Shown piece by piece: positions 15,718-24,267 of a stretch of 64,000 nt of DNA. The DNA lies in NCBI RefSeq assembly GCF_001270965.1, contig NZ_LGIA01000161.1:62001-126000 (forward strand), read 5' to 3'. The notes below the pieces were generated by a model that worked only from the letters and a program-made list of their open reading frames with translations, did no database searches and was not told the DNA's origin. The DNA comes from Sunxiuqinia dokdonensis (GTDB lineage Bacteria > Bacteroidota > Bacteroidia > Bacteroidales > Prolixibacteraceae). The translations under genes and the position numbers were made by a program. Each line of letters begins with the position of its first letter. Position 1 is the stretch's first letter.

Positions 15718-15792
15718 GCACTCGTTCCGAATTGCCCCGCTGCCGCGCCATGGCACCGTTTGCAACAACGATGGGTAAGCGTTTTGCTATTC

Positions 15793-15833
15793 ATCCCAAC
15801 AACGCGAAAGGATTCGCGCGGGGGCTGTGCTGG
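15793..15833. repeat. Palindromic repeat element, copy 4
   Basis: A perfect inner hairpin CGCGAA (15803-15808) / TTCGCG (15813-15818) with an AGGA loop lies in the shared core ACGCGAAAGGATTCGCGCGG. The outer pairing is weaker (CCA/TGG). It ends 5 bases from the stop of the leftward DUF1593 gene. TTTTGCTAT precedes it, comparable with the other copies. Confidence 0.8.
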
Positions 15834-15837
15834 CAAC

Positions 15838-17238
15838 TTATTTTTTTGAATGAACAATGATCCTCCGGTAGCTTGTGAGCTTAGGCTCTCCATTGTCCGT
15901 TACTTCACAAATCACGTGAAAATTTTTCCCTGCTGAATCAGCAGGTAGTTTAATTGTGATTTCGGGTGAATTGTTACCAGGAATTGTCAGCGCTTTCTGA
16001 TAAGTTCCGGCCTCCGTCAATACCCACCATTTAAAGCTTAATTGATCATTTTCGGGGTCGAATGAATTTGAAGCATCCAGGACAATCGATTTCCCTTCTT
16101 TCTTTTCAACCGACAGGGACTCAAGGCCACGATTTCCGTTAACGACGACAAGCGGGTTGCGATTTCCCCGACCTTCGGCAGCCCAATCCATCCGGGAGGC
16201 AAAATTATTGAAGGTAGCCGGATAAAAATAGGCTTCATACTTGGCACAAATCTGGTTTGCTTTTCCTTCGTGATTGGTGTAAGCAAAAGTAGCGTTGTCG
16301 GGTCCCTGGCCCCATTCGAAATAACCACCCCAGCCAACCTGATCAGGAATAAGCGGGTTATTTAGCCCGTTAGGCATGACATGCAGAAATGAAGGCGTGT
16401 CGCCCTCAACACCAAACTTATACTTTGGATAGACCTTTCCGAGGTTTCCATGAGTTTGAATGTGGCGGGCATATTCATCCCAATTCTTTTTGCCGGTGCC
16501 GTTTTGATATTTCCAGGCACATTCATCCCAAAGAAACATCAGGTCTTTTTCAAACGCGCTGCGCATCCACTGGTGAGCGCTAATGTCATAGGGCGTTCCT
16601 TCTTTATACGACCGATCCTGGTCGGTAATGGCGTAGGTTGGTATTTTGTGCAAAAACGTATTTAGTTCCGTTTCCGTTCGTTCTTGCTGAACCTGCCAGA
16701 TAGCTTGTGCCAAGGTATTTCCACCACCCCAAAGCAGGACCCACACCGGGCGTTCATCGTCTTCATCAGCCAATTGAACAATCAAATTACTTCCGTCTGA
16801 ACGATTGTCGTTGCCAATTTGATCCATCCCTCTTTTATTACTGCCAAACATGGTTTGTTTTCGCAAATAGTCGGGGCTGGGCCAATATCCAATCGTCTGT
16901 TTGGATTCATCTTCCGCGAAGCTAAGCTGCTCCGATCGCTTCATAAGGTTTGGCAAATCTTTTTCATAGGCATCAATGGCATCGTGAATTAACTGAAAAA
17001 AGTCATCGCGGGTTTCATCAAGGCTCCAGCCTGTTGTAAAAATCAATCCTTCAATTTCCAGCATATCAGCGTGAACAAGAAGTCGCACCAACGATTCGCT
17101 ATCATCGGTTTCCCATGTTGAAACATCGGTAAGCACAACAATGCGTGGTTTTAAAGTTTCCTTTTCCTTCGGATGATGACCAAAAATCTGCAGTGCAATA
17201 AATGGGAGAATGAGTGACAATAGGTACTTCAGTTTCAT
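15838..17238 (-). CDS. Secreted DUF1593 / Sde182-like nucleoside-hydrolase-like protein
   Basis: A 466-residue protein with a signal peptide (about residues 1-20). The N-terminal domain is the Sde182-type nucleoside-hydrolase-like fold (PF07632, formerly DUF1593): 'VVLTDVSTWETDDSESLVRLL' resembles the metal-binding aspartate cluster of nucleoside hydrolases, and 'VWVLLWGGGNTLAQAIW' fits the same fold. The C-terminal ~90 residues are a beta-sandwich with 'DASNSFDPENDQLSFKWWV'. Members occur beside carbohydrate-degradation genes, and one was described as cellulose-binding. The enzymatic activity is not established. It is monocistronic, with palindromic copy 4 at its 3' end. Confidence 0.88.
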   Translation of the reverse strand: MKLKYLLSLILPFIALQIFGHHPKEKETLKPRIVVLTDVSTWETDDSESLVRLLVHADMLEIEGLIFTTGWSLDETRDDFFQLIHDAIDAYEKDLPNLMKRSEQLSFAEDESKQTIGYWPSPDYLRKQTMFGSNKRGMDQIGNDNRSDGSNLIVQLADEDDERPVWVLLWGGGNTLAQAIWQVQQERTETELNTFLHKIPTYAITDQDRSYKEGTPYDISAHQWMRSAFEKDLMFLWDECAWKYQNGTGKKNWDEYARHIQTHGNLGKVYPKYKFGVEGDTPSFLHVMPNGLNNPLIPDQVGWGGYFEWGQGPDNATFAYTNHEGKANQICAKYEAYFYPATFNNFASRMDWAAEGRGNRNPLVVVNGNRGLESLSVEKKEGKSIVLDASNSFDPENDQLSFKWWVLTEAGTYQKALTIPGNNSPEITIKLPADSAGKNFHVICEVTDNGEPKLTSYRRIIVHSKK

Positions 17239-17438
17239 GATTGTTTGTTTAGTAAATCTGACAACAAATGTAAAATCTTTTAAAGCAAAAAAGAATTGAA
17301 CTTACATTTCAAACCCTCCCTGTTGTTTTACGGAGTGGGAACCAAGGGTGAGCCCTGCATTTGCAAGTCGGGTTCAGCAATCCGCCTGCTATGAAACTGC
17401 CACCAAAGAGCATGGCTGACCTGCAGCGCCTGTGCCTG

Positions 17439-18749
17439 TCATTCCGACACCAATTTTTTTGATCGTTCCATCAGGTCTTTCAAGTCATTTTCTTCGCTTA
17501 TTGATGCCTTGCCCAGGTTTAATACCATTCTCGCATGGCGAATAATCGCGTTTCTATTCCTTGTGCTTTTTGTGAATTGACTAATTGTGATCAGCGCTTC
17601 CATCAACCTGATGATAACAGCTGTACTCCCGGCCGAAAATTGGCGTATTTGATTAAATGCAGCATCCAAAACACCCTCAAAACTCAAGGTAACAGCAATG
17701 ACCCTTAGGTCTTCTTCGCTATCAAACTGAAAGGCTGATGGAAACTTGACCTGAGCAAGATAAGACATTGTAGCTGTCAGGTTGTCAATGCAGGCTATTG
17801 CGGTATAGGGGTCATTTACTCCCGGAGAAAGCGCCCGCGCTGCGATTTCAACCATTTGATGGATGGAGAACTCAAAGTCTTGTTGTGAGGTTCTTGTTGT
17901 TCCGATAATAAATTGACTCCTGACTTTTGCAAAGTCATTTTCATTTTTCTTTCCACTGCGGTATATTTTCCCTATTTCAATATTTTCCACGAGGTAATCA
18001 CCTGGTTTGACCTTTAAGTCGAAAAGCGAATTATCAGCAGTCATCATGCTTAACAATGCGTCACGATCAATATACTGAAGATAGCCGCTCTTTGGCGATT
18101 TCACAGAAATGATCGTATCGTATTGAGACTTCACCTTAGCCACTCGAACGCCATTTTCAGCAGCTGATTCCTCCCCCAACTTATCAGGAAAAAGCGTTTT
18201 TACTTGTGATGTGATAAATACATGAATATCAGAAATCACTTTATCGGCCTGAATACTGATGGCAATCTGATGGATAAATACAATCAGCAGTATAATGTTA
18301 ACAACGGCGATGATTATCGCCAAAAAAATAGAAATTGACGGTATGAACGTAAAACCTTCACTTTCTTTTATGGCATTCAGTACGACAAGGCAATACAAAT
18401 ATGTTGATACGTATGCGCCTAACACGACTTGATTCAGACGTATGTACATAAAGTTTTTGATCAATCGTGGACCAAGCTGCGAAGAGGCCAAGGTCAAAGC
18501 CACAAGGGTAACTGAAAACACAGTCCCGGCAACTCCAATCATGGCGCCGGATATGGTTGACAAGATACTCCGGGCAGAATCAGCACTGCTCACAAAAAAT
18601 AACCGCTGAAGACCATCCTGTGATATACTCGTCAACCCGTCCAAATACACAAACCCAATGGCCATAGGGACCGACAGTGTAATGATTAGCACAGGGATAA
18701 ACCAAAACGAAGCTTTCAGTTCATTCCAAAAAAATTGAATTTTTTTCAT
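17439..18749 (-). CDS. DUF2254 membrane protein
   Basis: A 436-residue membrane protein from ATG 18749. An in-frame extension to 18935 is rejected because it would run through the phosphorylase terminator and the end of that gene. Four hydrophobic segments lie in the first ~160 residues (including 'WFIPVLIITLSVPMAIGFVYL' and a 'GVAGTVFSVTLVALTLASSQLGPR' block characteristic of DUF2254). A soluble part follows with 'SPGVNDPYTAIACIDNL', also a family hallmark. The function is unknown; it is predicted to sit in the inner membrane. It follows the glycogen block but is separated from it by a terminator. Confidence 0.88.
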   Translation of the reverse strand: MKKIQFFWNELKASFWFIPVLIITLSVPMAIGFVYLDGLTSISQDGLQRLFFVSSADSARSILSTISGAMIGVAGTVFSVTLVALTLASSQLGPRLIKNFMYIRLNQVVLGAYVSTYLYCLVVLNAIKESEGFTFIPSISIFLAIIIAVVNIILLIVFIHQIAISIQADKVISDIHVFITSQVKTLFPDKLGEESAAENGVRVAKVKSQYDTIISVKSPKSGYLQYIDRDALLSMMTADNSLFDLKVKPGDYLVENIEIGKIYRSGKKNENDFAKVRSQFIIGTTRTSQQDFEFSIHQMVEIAARALSPGVNDPYTAIACIDNLTATMSYLAQVKFPSAFQFDSEEDLRVIAVTLSFEGVLDAAFNQIRQFSAGSTAVIIRLMEALITISQFTKSTRNRNAIIRHARMVLNLGKASISEENDLKDLMERSKKLVSE

Positions 18750-18812
18750 ATCAACAGACGAGTTTAAAGCAAAAATAAGGAATGTTATCAAACGAAACTT
18801 CAGAACAAATAG

Positions 18813-18840
18813 AAAAGGCAAGCTTTTCAGCCTGCCTTTT
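18813..18840 (-). terminator. Hairpin terminator after glycogen phosphorylase
   Basis: Stem AAAAGGCA / TGCCTTTT lies 22 bases beyond the stop of the leftward phosphorylase gene, with a 12-base loop. On the minus strand the right arm ends in TTTTCTATTT, a good T-tract. It marks the 3' end of the glycogen gene block. Confidence 0.75.
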
Positions 18841-18861
18841 CCTATTTCTTTTTTTTGATTG

Positions 18862-21447
18862 CTACAACCAACGTAAGTACCCGAAATCTTGCCGGTGTGG
18901 CAGGTTCTCGTTTTTGGGGAACATGCGGATGGCATAGTTGTATGCTCCCGGATGTGTAAGGTGAAGGTTGAGTTTGTAGGTGGTCAGTCCATCTTGGCTA
19001 CCAACCACATCAAACGTTTTGCATTCAATCAGCTCCGGGTCATCACCTCCGCCGTTTTCGGTCATCACAATTTCAACCCCAACTTCATCGGCCGACAAAC
19101 CTTTCAGGTCGAGCACCACACGTGCCGGGTATTCCTCGCCAATGCGGATGGCATTGGTAATTCCATCAGCAATTTCAAATTCCTTGACTTCAATGTCGTC
19201 CCATTTTTCAGCAAGCTTGCTTTTCCAGCCTACAATTTCGCGGGCCAATTTAAAGTCATCGGCTGTTAACCGTGCGCCACGCTCGGCCTGGGGCGCGTAA
19301 AAGCGCTCCTGGTAATCGCGTATCATGCGGGTTGTGGTAAAGTTCGGGGCCACCTGGGCCTGCGTTTTCTTGATGTATCCCACCCATTCTTCCGGCACAT
19401 CATTGGCATTGCGGTCGTAAAAGGCCGGTACAATTTCGTCTTCAAACAGGTTGTAAATGGTTTGTGCGTCCAGCTCGTCCTGAAAGTCCTGCACATCGTA
19501 GGAACGCTCCAGGGGCAAAGCCCAGCCGGCACCTTCCTTATAACCTTCCACCCACCATCCGTCCAACACGGAGAAATGCAGGGTTCCGTTCATCACGCCT
19601 TTTTCGCCACTGGTGCCCGAAGCTTCCAGCGGGCGGGTTGGTGTATTCAGCCAAATATCAACGCCCTGAAGCAGTTGCTTGGCCAGGTTCATGTCGTAAT
19701 TCTGCAGGAAGAGGATTTTTCCTAAGAATTCGGGGCGCTTGGAAATTTCAACAATGTACTTAATCAGGTCCTGCCCGGCTTTGTCGGCCGGATGCGCTTT
19801 ACCCGCAAAGATAAACTGCACCGGACGTTCGGGATTGTTGACAATCTTGGCCAGGCGGTCGAGGTTGCGGAACAACAGGTGGGCCCGCTTATAGGTTGCA
19901 AAGCGTCTGGCAAAACCAATGGTCAGCGCGTTCGGATTCAACGAACTCAACACTTCGCTGATCAATTTGGGGCTTTCGTTGCGTTTCACCCAGTTATCGG
20001 CAAAGCGTGCCTTGATGTAATCAATCAGTTTTGATCGAAGATCTTGTTTCAGATCCCAGATTTCCTGATCAGGCACCTTATAAATCTTGTCCCACAAGTC
20101 AAAATCCAACTGGTTATTGGTAAAATCTTTTCCGAAGTATTTCAGGTGAATGGCTTTCCATTCTTTGGCCGTCCAAGTCGCATAATGTACCCCGTTGGTC
20201 ACATAGCCAATATTCAATTCTTCGGATAAATACCCTTGAAACAGGGGTTTTAGAATGTGCTTCGACACGTCGCCGTGCAGCATGCTTACCCCGTTGATTC
20301 CCTGCGACAGGTTGGCAGCCAAAAAGCTCATATTGAAATGGTCTTCATGTGGCGCCACTTTTCCCAACATGATAAATTCGTCCCAACTCAGGTTAATCTT
20401 GGCCGGATAATCTTTCATATACATGGCAAACAAATCCTGGTGAAAAGCATCGTGCCCGGCAGGTACCGGGGTGTGCGTGGTAAACAAGGTTGATGCCCGC
20501 ACCACTTCTTTGGCTTCGGCATAAGTCAGCTTACTGTCCACCACCAAATTGTGAATTCGTTCCAGCCCAATCATGGCGGCGTGGCCTTCATTACAATGGT
20601 AGATATCGGCATCGGCATGGCCCAGCTTGTTTAGGGCGCGAATTCCACCCAAGCCAAGCAGCATTTCCTGTTTCAGCCGGTTTTCGTTGTCGCCGCCATA
20701 CAAGTGATGGGTGACAAAACGGTCGTTTTCGTTGTTGTCGTCAATATCGGCATCAAGCAAATAAAGGCTGACGGATCCGATCTTCACTTCCCAAACCTGG
20801 GCATGCAGGGTACGTCCGGGATATTCAACTTCAATACGCACCCAGTTGCCATCCTTGTCGAATGCCGGCTGCACCGGTATTTTCGAGAATTGCTGGGCTT
20901 CGTAATTGGCCATCTGATCGCCCTGCAACGAAATAACCTGCTTGAAATAACCGTAGCGATAGAGGAGTCCCACGGCTACCAGGTCGGCTTTCGAATCGCT
21001 GGCTTCTTTCAGGTAGTCGCCCGCCAGAATTCCGAGGCCGCCGGAGAAAATCTTCAGGCTATCGTGCAGCCCATATTCCATACTAAAATAAGCGATTTTG
21101 GGGCCTATTTTCTGCTCCCGCTCTTGCTGATATTTTTGAAAACGCTCGTAGATGCTGTCCATTTCCTGAATAAACGACTCGTCGTTTTCCAGTTCTTTAA
21201 ATCGCTGGTAGCTTACCTGCTCCAGCAAAACGATCGGATTATGGACAGATTCTTCCCATATTTCCTGGTCTATTTTGGCAAATAGCTCACGTGTTTCCGT
21301 GTTCCAAACCCACCACAGGTTTTTGCTCAACTCTTTTAGAGGAGCTAGTTTTTCAGGAATGTTTGATTCAACAAACAATTTTTTCCAATTTGGCATATCC
21401 ACAACAGGTCCTTTTATAAATCTTACACCTTCTGTATTCATCTCCAT
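18862..21447 (-). CDS. glgP: Alpha-glucan (glycogen) phosphorylase with DUF3417 N-terminal domain
   Basis: An enzyme of about 861 residues that releases glucose-1-phosphate from alpha-1,4-glucan ends. The N-terminal DUF3417 region (about 30-120, 'KNLWWVWNTETRELF') marks the short alpha-glucan phosphorylase subfamily. The PLP-binding region near the C-terminal third reads 'EASGTSGEKGVMNGTL', with the Schiff-base Lys in 'GEKG'. A ~90-residue C-terminal beta domain ('RVVLDLKGLSADEVGVEIV') follows. ATG 21447 is taken as start; a TTG at 21450 and an ATG at 21441 are also in frame. It lies 138 bases downstream of the GH57 gene and is the last glycogen gene. Confidence 0.94.
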   Translation of the reverse strand: MEMNTEGVRFIKGPVVDMPNWKKLFVESNIPEKLAPLKELSKNLWWVWNTETRELFAKIDQEIWEESVHNPIVLLEQVSYQRFKELENDESFIQEMDSIYERFQKYQQEREQKIGPKIAYFSMEYGLHDSLKIFSGGLGILAGDYLKEASDSKADLVAVGLLYRYGYFKQVISLQGDQMANYEAQQFSKIPVQPAFDKDGNWVRIEVEYPGRTLHAQVWEVKIGSVSLYLLDADIDDNNENDRFVTHHLYGGDNENRLKQEMLLGLGGIRALNKLGHADADIYHCNEGHAAMIGLERIHNLVVDSKLTYAEAKEVVRASTLFTTHTPVPAGHDAFHQDLFAMYMKDYPAKINLSWDEFIMLGKVAPHEDHFNMSFLAANLSQGINGVSMLHGDVSKHILKPLFQGYLSEELNIGYVTNGVHYATWTAKEWKAIHLKYFGKDFTNNQLDFDLWDKIYKVPDQEIWDLKQDLRSKLIDYIKARFADNWVKRNESPKLISEVLSSLNPNALTIGFARRFATYKRAHLLFRNLDRLAKIVNNPERPVQFIFAGKAHPADKAGQDLIKYIVEISKRPEFLGKILFLQNYDMNLAKQLLQGVDIWLNTPTRPLEASGTSGEKGVMNGTLHFSVLDGWWVEGYKEGAGWALPLERSYDVQDFQDELDAQTIYNLFEDEIVPAFYDRNANDVPEEWVGYIKKTQAQVAPNFTTTRMIRDYQERFYAPQAERGARLTADDFKLAREIVGWKSKLAEKWDDIEVKEFEIADGITNAIRIGEEYPARVVLDLKGLSADEVGVEIVMTENGGGDDPELIECKTFDVVGSQDGLTTYKLNLHLTHPGAYNYAIRMFPKNENLPHRQDFGYLRWL

Positions 21448-21585
21448 CAAAATAAATTAAATTACTATAAAAACCAGTTTAGTTTCAACATGAGACATGC
21501 TGATTTGAAAAGAGATGCAAAAGTATAAAAATCTTTCAATCAAAGACTTTTATCTCTTCCAAGATGTTCAAGATTCTGGTTAAAC

Positions 21586-22941
21586 TTACTTTTTACGCTT
21601 TGCTTCAGTTGAAGCGGGTTTCGGTTTGGTCGTTGTTTTTTTCGGTTTCTTTTTGGTTTGCAGCTGGGCAATTTCAAGTTCGTACTTCTTCAGTTTCTCT
21701 TCTTTTTCAAGCAGTGCTTTATTCAGAACAGCCAACTTGACCTCCAGTTCACTTTCAGGAACAAACGTATTCAATCTTAGTTTAAAGTCGCCGAATACGT
21801 TCATGAAGTTGATGAATGCTTCGTAGGGGCTCTCGTAGGGGTTGAAGTAGTTGTGCACTTCTCCATCGGAGAAAAACTTGGTACTCATGTAATAAAAATG
21901 ATCGCTAACCTGAAGGTAGTTCCAATCTTTGTTCAGTGCTTCGTCGTCAACTTTGGCCATTCGGTCTTTCAGCTCGTACACTTTGTCGAAAGCCTCCTGT
22001 TGCATTTCATTGCCGAGCCAGGCGGTCAAGTCGCGTTCTTCATCGGCCCAGGAAATGGTGTTCGGCACACTTACGGCCGATACCGGCTGAAAGTCGTCGG
22101 CGATTTCAGAAGGCGTTGCAAAGCGGAAAGCCGATTGTTTAAAAACCGTGTCCGGTAAATGCTCCATAAACCGGAAGATGCCGGTTTCTTCGGCTTGGTG
22201 CTCTCCAAAGGTTTCGTAATCCATAAAAAGATTGATAATCTCGTCTTTGGGATCATGACTAATCCAACGCACGAATTTTTCAGTCGTAAGCGGATACTCG
22301 CTCCATCCTTGATTGGAGAACCGGAAGGAGATGTCGTCACTCAGCTTAAAGTTGCGCATCAATACTTTGAGCCGCGGATTGATGGCGTTGCAGTATAAAA
22401 AGTTCGGCGATTTCCAGCCTAATACGTGCTTGGCCCCTTCGGTTAAAACTGCCTTAAAGCCCATGTCGGCAACTGCCACACCAATTTCGTCGGAATAAAC
22501 CATCTCGGTATTTCGAAACACGGTAGGCCGCTGTCCGAAATAGCGCTCCATGGCATCGCTGTGTTTATCGACCTGCTCTTTAAACAGCTCTTTGCTTTTC
22601 AAAGCCACCAGCGAATGCGAATAGGTTTCGGCTAAAAATTCAACTTGGCCGGTTTTTGCCAATTCCTGAAACGATTCCAACACTTCAGGAGCATACAGTT
22701 CGAACTGTTCCAGGGCTGTTCCGGTAATGGAAAAGGCGATTTTAAATTTCCCCTTGTGCTTCTTGATTAAGTCAAGCATCAGTTTATTGGCTGGCAAATA
22801 GCAATGGTCGGCAATCTTTCTCAGAATGGTTTCATTCGCATAATCATCGTAGTAATAATGATCGTTGCCAATGTCGAAGAAACGGTAGCGACGATAACGA
22901 AACGGCTGATGCACTTGAAAATATAAACAGATGGCTTTCAT
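21586..22941 (-). CDS. Glycoside hydrolase family 57 alpha-amylase-like enzyme
   Basis: A GH57 protein of about 451 residues. The family motifs are visible: 'YFQVHQPFRYRRY' at the N-terminus, 'ETYSHSLVAL', 'RNTEMVYSDEI' holding the probable catalytic Glu (about residue 150), and 'LFMDYETFGEH' holding the probable catalytic Asp. The C-terminal ~70 residues form a coiled coil and a Lys/Pro-rich tail. ATG 22941 is preferred to a TTG at 22962. The gene follows the GT4 synthase by 13 bases. In Bacteroides-type genomes the GT4-GH57 pair accompanies glycogen debranching enzyme; it likely trims or remodels cytosolic glycogen. Confidence 0.92.
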   Translation of the reverse strand: MKAICLYFQVHQPFRYRRYRFFDIGNDHYYYDDYANETILRKIADHCYLPANKLMLDLIKKHKGKFKIAFSITGTALEQFELYAPEVLESFQELAKTGQVEFLAETYSHSLVALKSKELFKEQVDKHSDAMERYFGQRPTVFRNTEMVYSDEIGVAVADMGFKAVLTEGAKHVLGWKSPNFLYCNAINPRLKVLMRNFKLSDDISFRFSNQGWSEYPLTTEKFVRWISHDPKDEIINLFMDYETFGEHQAEETGIFRFMEHLPDTVFKQSAFRFATPSEIADDFQPVSAVSVPNTISWADEERDLTAWLGNEMQQEAFDKVYELKDRMAKVDDEALNKDWNYLQVSDHFYYMSTKFFSDGEVHNYFNPYESPYEAFINFMNVFGDFKLRLNTFVPESELEVKLAVLNKALLEKEEKLKKYELEIAQLQTKKKPKKTTTKPKPASTEAKRKK

Positions 22942-22954
22942 ATCTTTTGTTTTT

Positions 22955-24247
22955 TTATTCAATTTTTAAAGCTTCATAATAAACATCGCGAACATTCCGG
23001 GCTGAGTTTTTCCATTGCAGCATGTCCACTTCCTTTTTTCCATGTTTCATAAACATATTCCACATGCCGGGATAATTCAGCAAGCCGTAAATGGCATCGG
23101 CCATGGCATGCACATCCCAATAGTCGGTTTTTACGGCATATTTCAATATTTCGGCAACGCCCGATTGATTGGAAATAATCACCGGGACATTGGTTTGCAT
23201 GGCTTCCAACGGAACAATTCCAAAGGGCTCGGAAACCGAGGGCATGACAAATACATCACTCATGCGAAACATGTCGAAAACATCGTCACCTTTCAAAAAC
23301 CCGGTGAAGTGAAAATTGTCCGAGATCTTCAGTTCGGCAGCGCGCTTCACCATGCGATTCATCATGTCGCCGCTACCTGCCATGACAAAGCGGACGTTTT
23401 TCATTCGTTTGAGCACCAGGTTGGCAGCCTCAACAAAATACTCGGGCCCTTTTTGCATGGTGATTCGTCCCAAAAACGTGACGATTTTATCCTCAACACC
23501 TTTCTTCAACCGAACTTTCTCTTCGCGGCTAATGGGTTCAACAGCGTTGTACACGGTGGTGATCTTCGCCGGATCGATCCCATATTTCTCAATAACAATC
23601 CGTCGGGTCATGTTGCTCACGGTGATGATTTTATCGGCAGCACGCATACCTCGCTGCTCAATATCGAACACCTGCGGATTAACACTACCTCCACTGCGGT
23701 CAAAATCGGTGGCGTGTACATGAATCACCAGGGGTTTTCCGCTGGCTTCCTTGGCGGCTATTCCGGCAGGATAGGCCAGCCAGTCGTGGGCATGAATCAG
23801 GTCAAATTCCTGATCGCGTGCAATGACTTCGGCTACCAGGGAGTATTTGTAAATCTCATGCAGCAGGTCATTACCATAGGTGCCGCTAAATTCAAGCCGG
23901 CCATCTTCATCGGTTTCCACAAAGCGGGTTTTCTCAGAATACTTTTTGCTGCTCAGCTTCCAGAATTCCTCCGGATCCATGTAAGGCACCATGCCGGACT
24001 CCACTTCATAGTAATCGATTTTCTTCTGAAGATCACGAAATTGCACCTTTTTTCGGGTGATGGGAATTTCGTTGGCACCTAACAGTTTCATGCTTGATTG
24101 ATCCTCGTCACCATGAGCCTTGGGAACGACAAAAATGACCTCAACATCTTTGTATTCAGCTAAGCCTTTCGTTAATCCGTAACAAGCTGTTCCTAATCCT
24201 CCGGATATATGTGGAGGGAACTCCCAACCAAACATTAATACTTTCAT
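22955..24247 (-). CDS. GT4 family glycosyltransferase, glycogen synthase-like
   Basis: A 430-residue retaining glycosyltransferase of the GT-B fold. The N-terminus 'MKVLMFGWEFPPHISGGLGTACYGL' contains the GGLG loop typical of glycogen/starch synthase-like enzymes. The C-terminal half has 'FLGRITMQKGPEYFVEAA' and the 'SVSEPFGIVPLEAM' motif, whose Glu residues contact the sugar nucleotide. Its position between GH57 and debranching enzyme supports a role in glycogen chain elongation. Whether the donor is UDP- or ADP-glucose cannot be read from the sequence. It starts 20 bases after the debranching enzyme stop. Confidence 0.9.
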   Translation of the reverse strand: MKVLMFGWEFPPHISGGLGTACYGLTKGLAEYKDVEVIFVVPKAHGDEDQSSMKLLGANEIPITRKKVQFRDLQKKIDYYEVESGMVPYMDPEEFWKLSSKKYSEKTRFVETDEDGRLEFSGTYGNDLLHEIYKYSLVAEVIARDQEFDLIHAHDWLAYPAGIAAKEASGKPLVIHVHATDFDRSGGSVNPQVFDIEQRGMRAADKIITVSNMTRRIVIEKYGIDPAKITTVYNAVEPISREEKVRLKKGVEDKIVTFLGRITMQKGPEYFVEAANLVLKRMKNVRFVMAGSGDMMNRMVKRAAELKISDNFHFTGFLKGDDVFDMFRMSDVFVMPSVSEPFGIVPLEAMQTNVPVIISNQSGVAEILKYAVKTDYWDVHAMADAIYGLLNYPGMWNMFMKHGKKEVDMLQWKNSARNVRDVYYEALKIE

Positions 24248-24267
24248 GCGTATTCAGTTTAAAACAA

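Noticed and set aside
10644-15833. Palindromic elements as integron attC sites
   Set aside because: Size and placement after each module fit, but the GTTRRRY/RYYYAAC core pair is not present in three of four copies and no integron integrase is visible in the window.
18750-18935. Longer start for the DUF2254 protein
   Set aside because: The extension would be read through the phosphorylase terminator and gene end; ATG 18749 starts right before the first membrane helix.
23015-24082. 355-codon open frame antisense to the GT4 glycosyltransferase
   Set aside because: It lies wholly opposite a strongly conserved enzyme, and its residue composition is typical of an antisense shadow of a GC-biased codon pattern.
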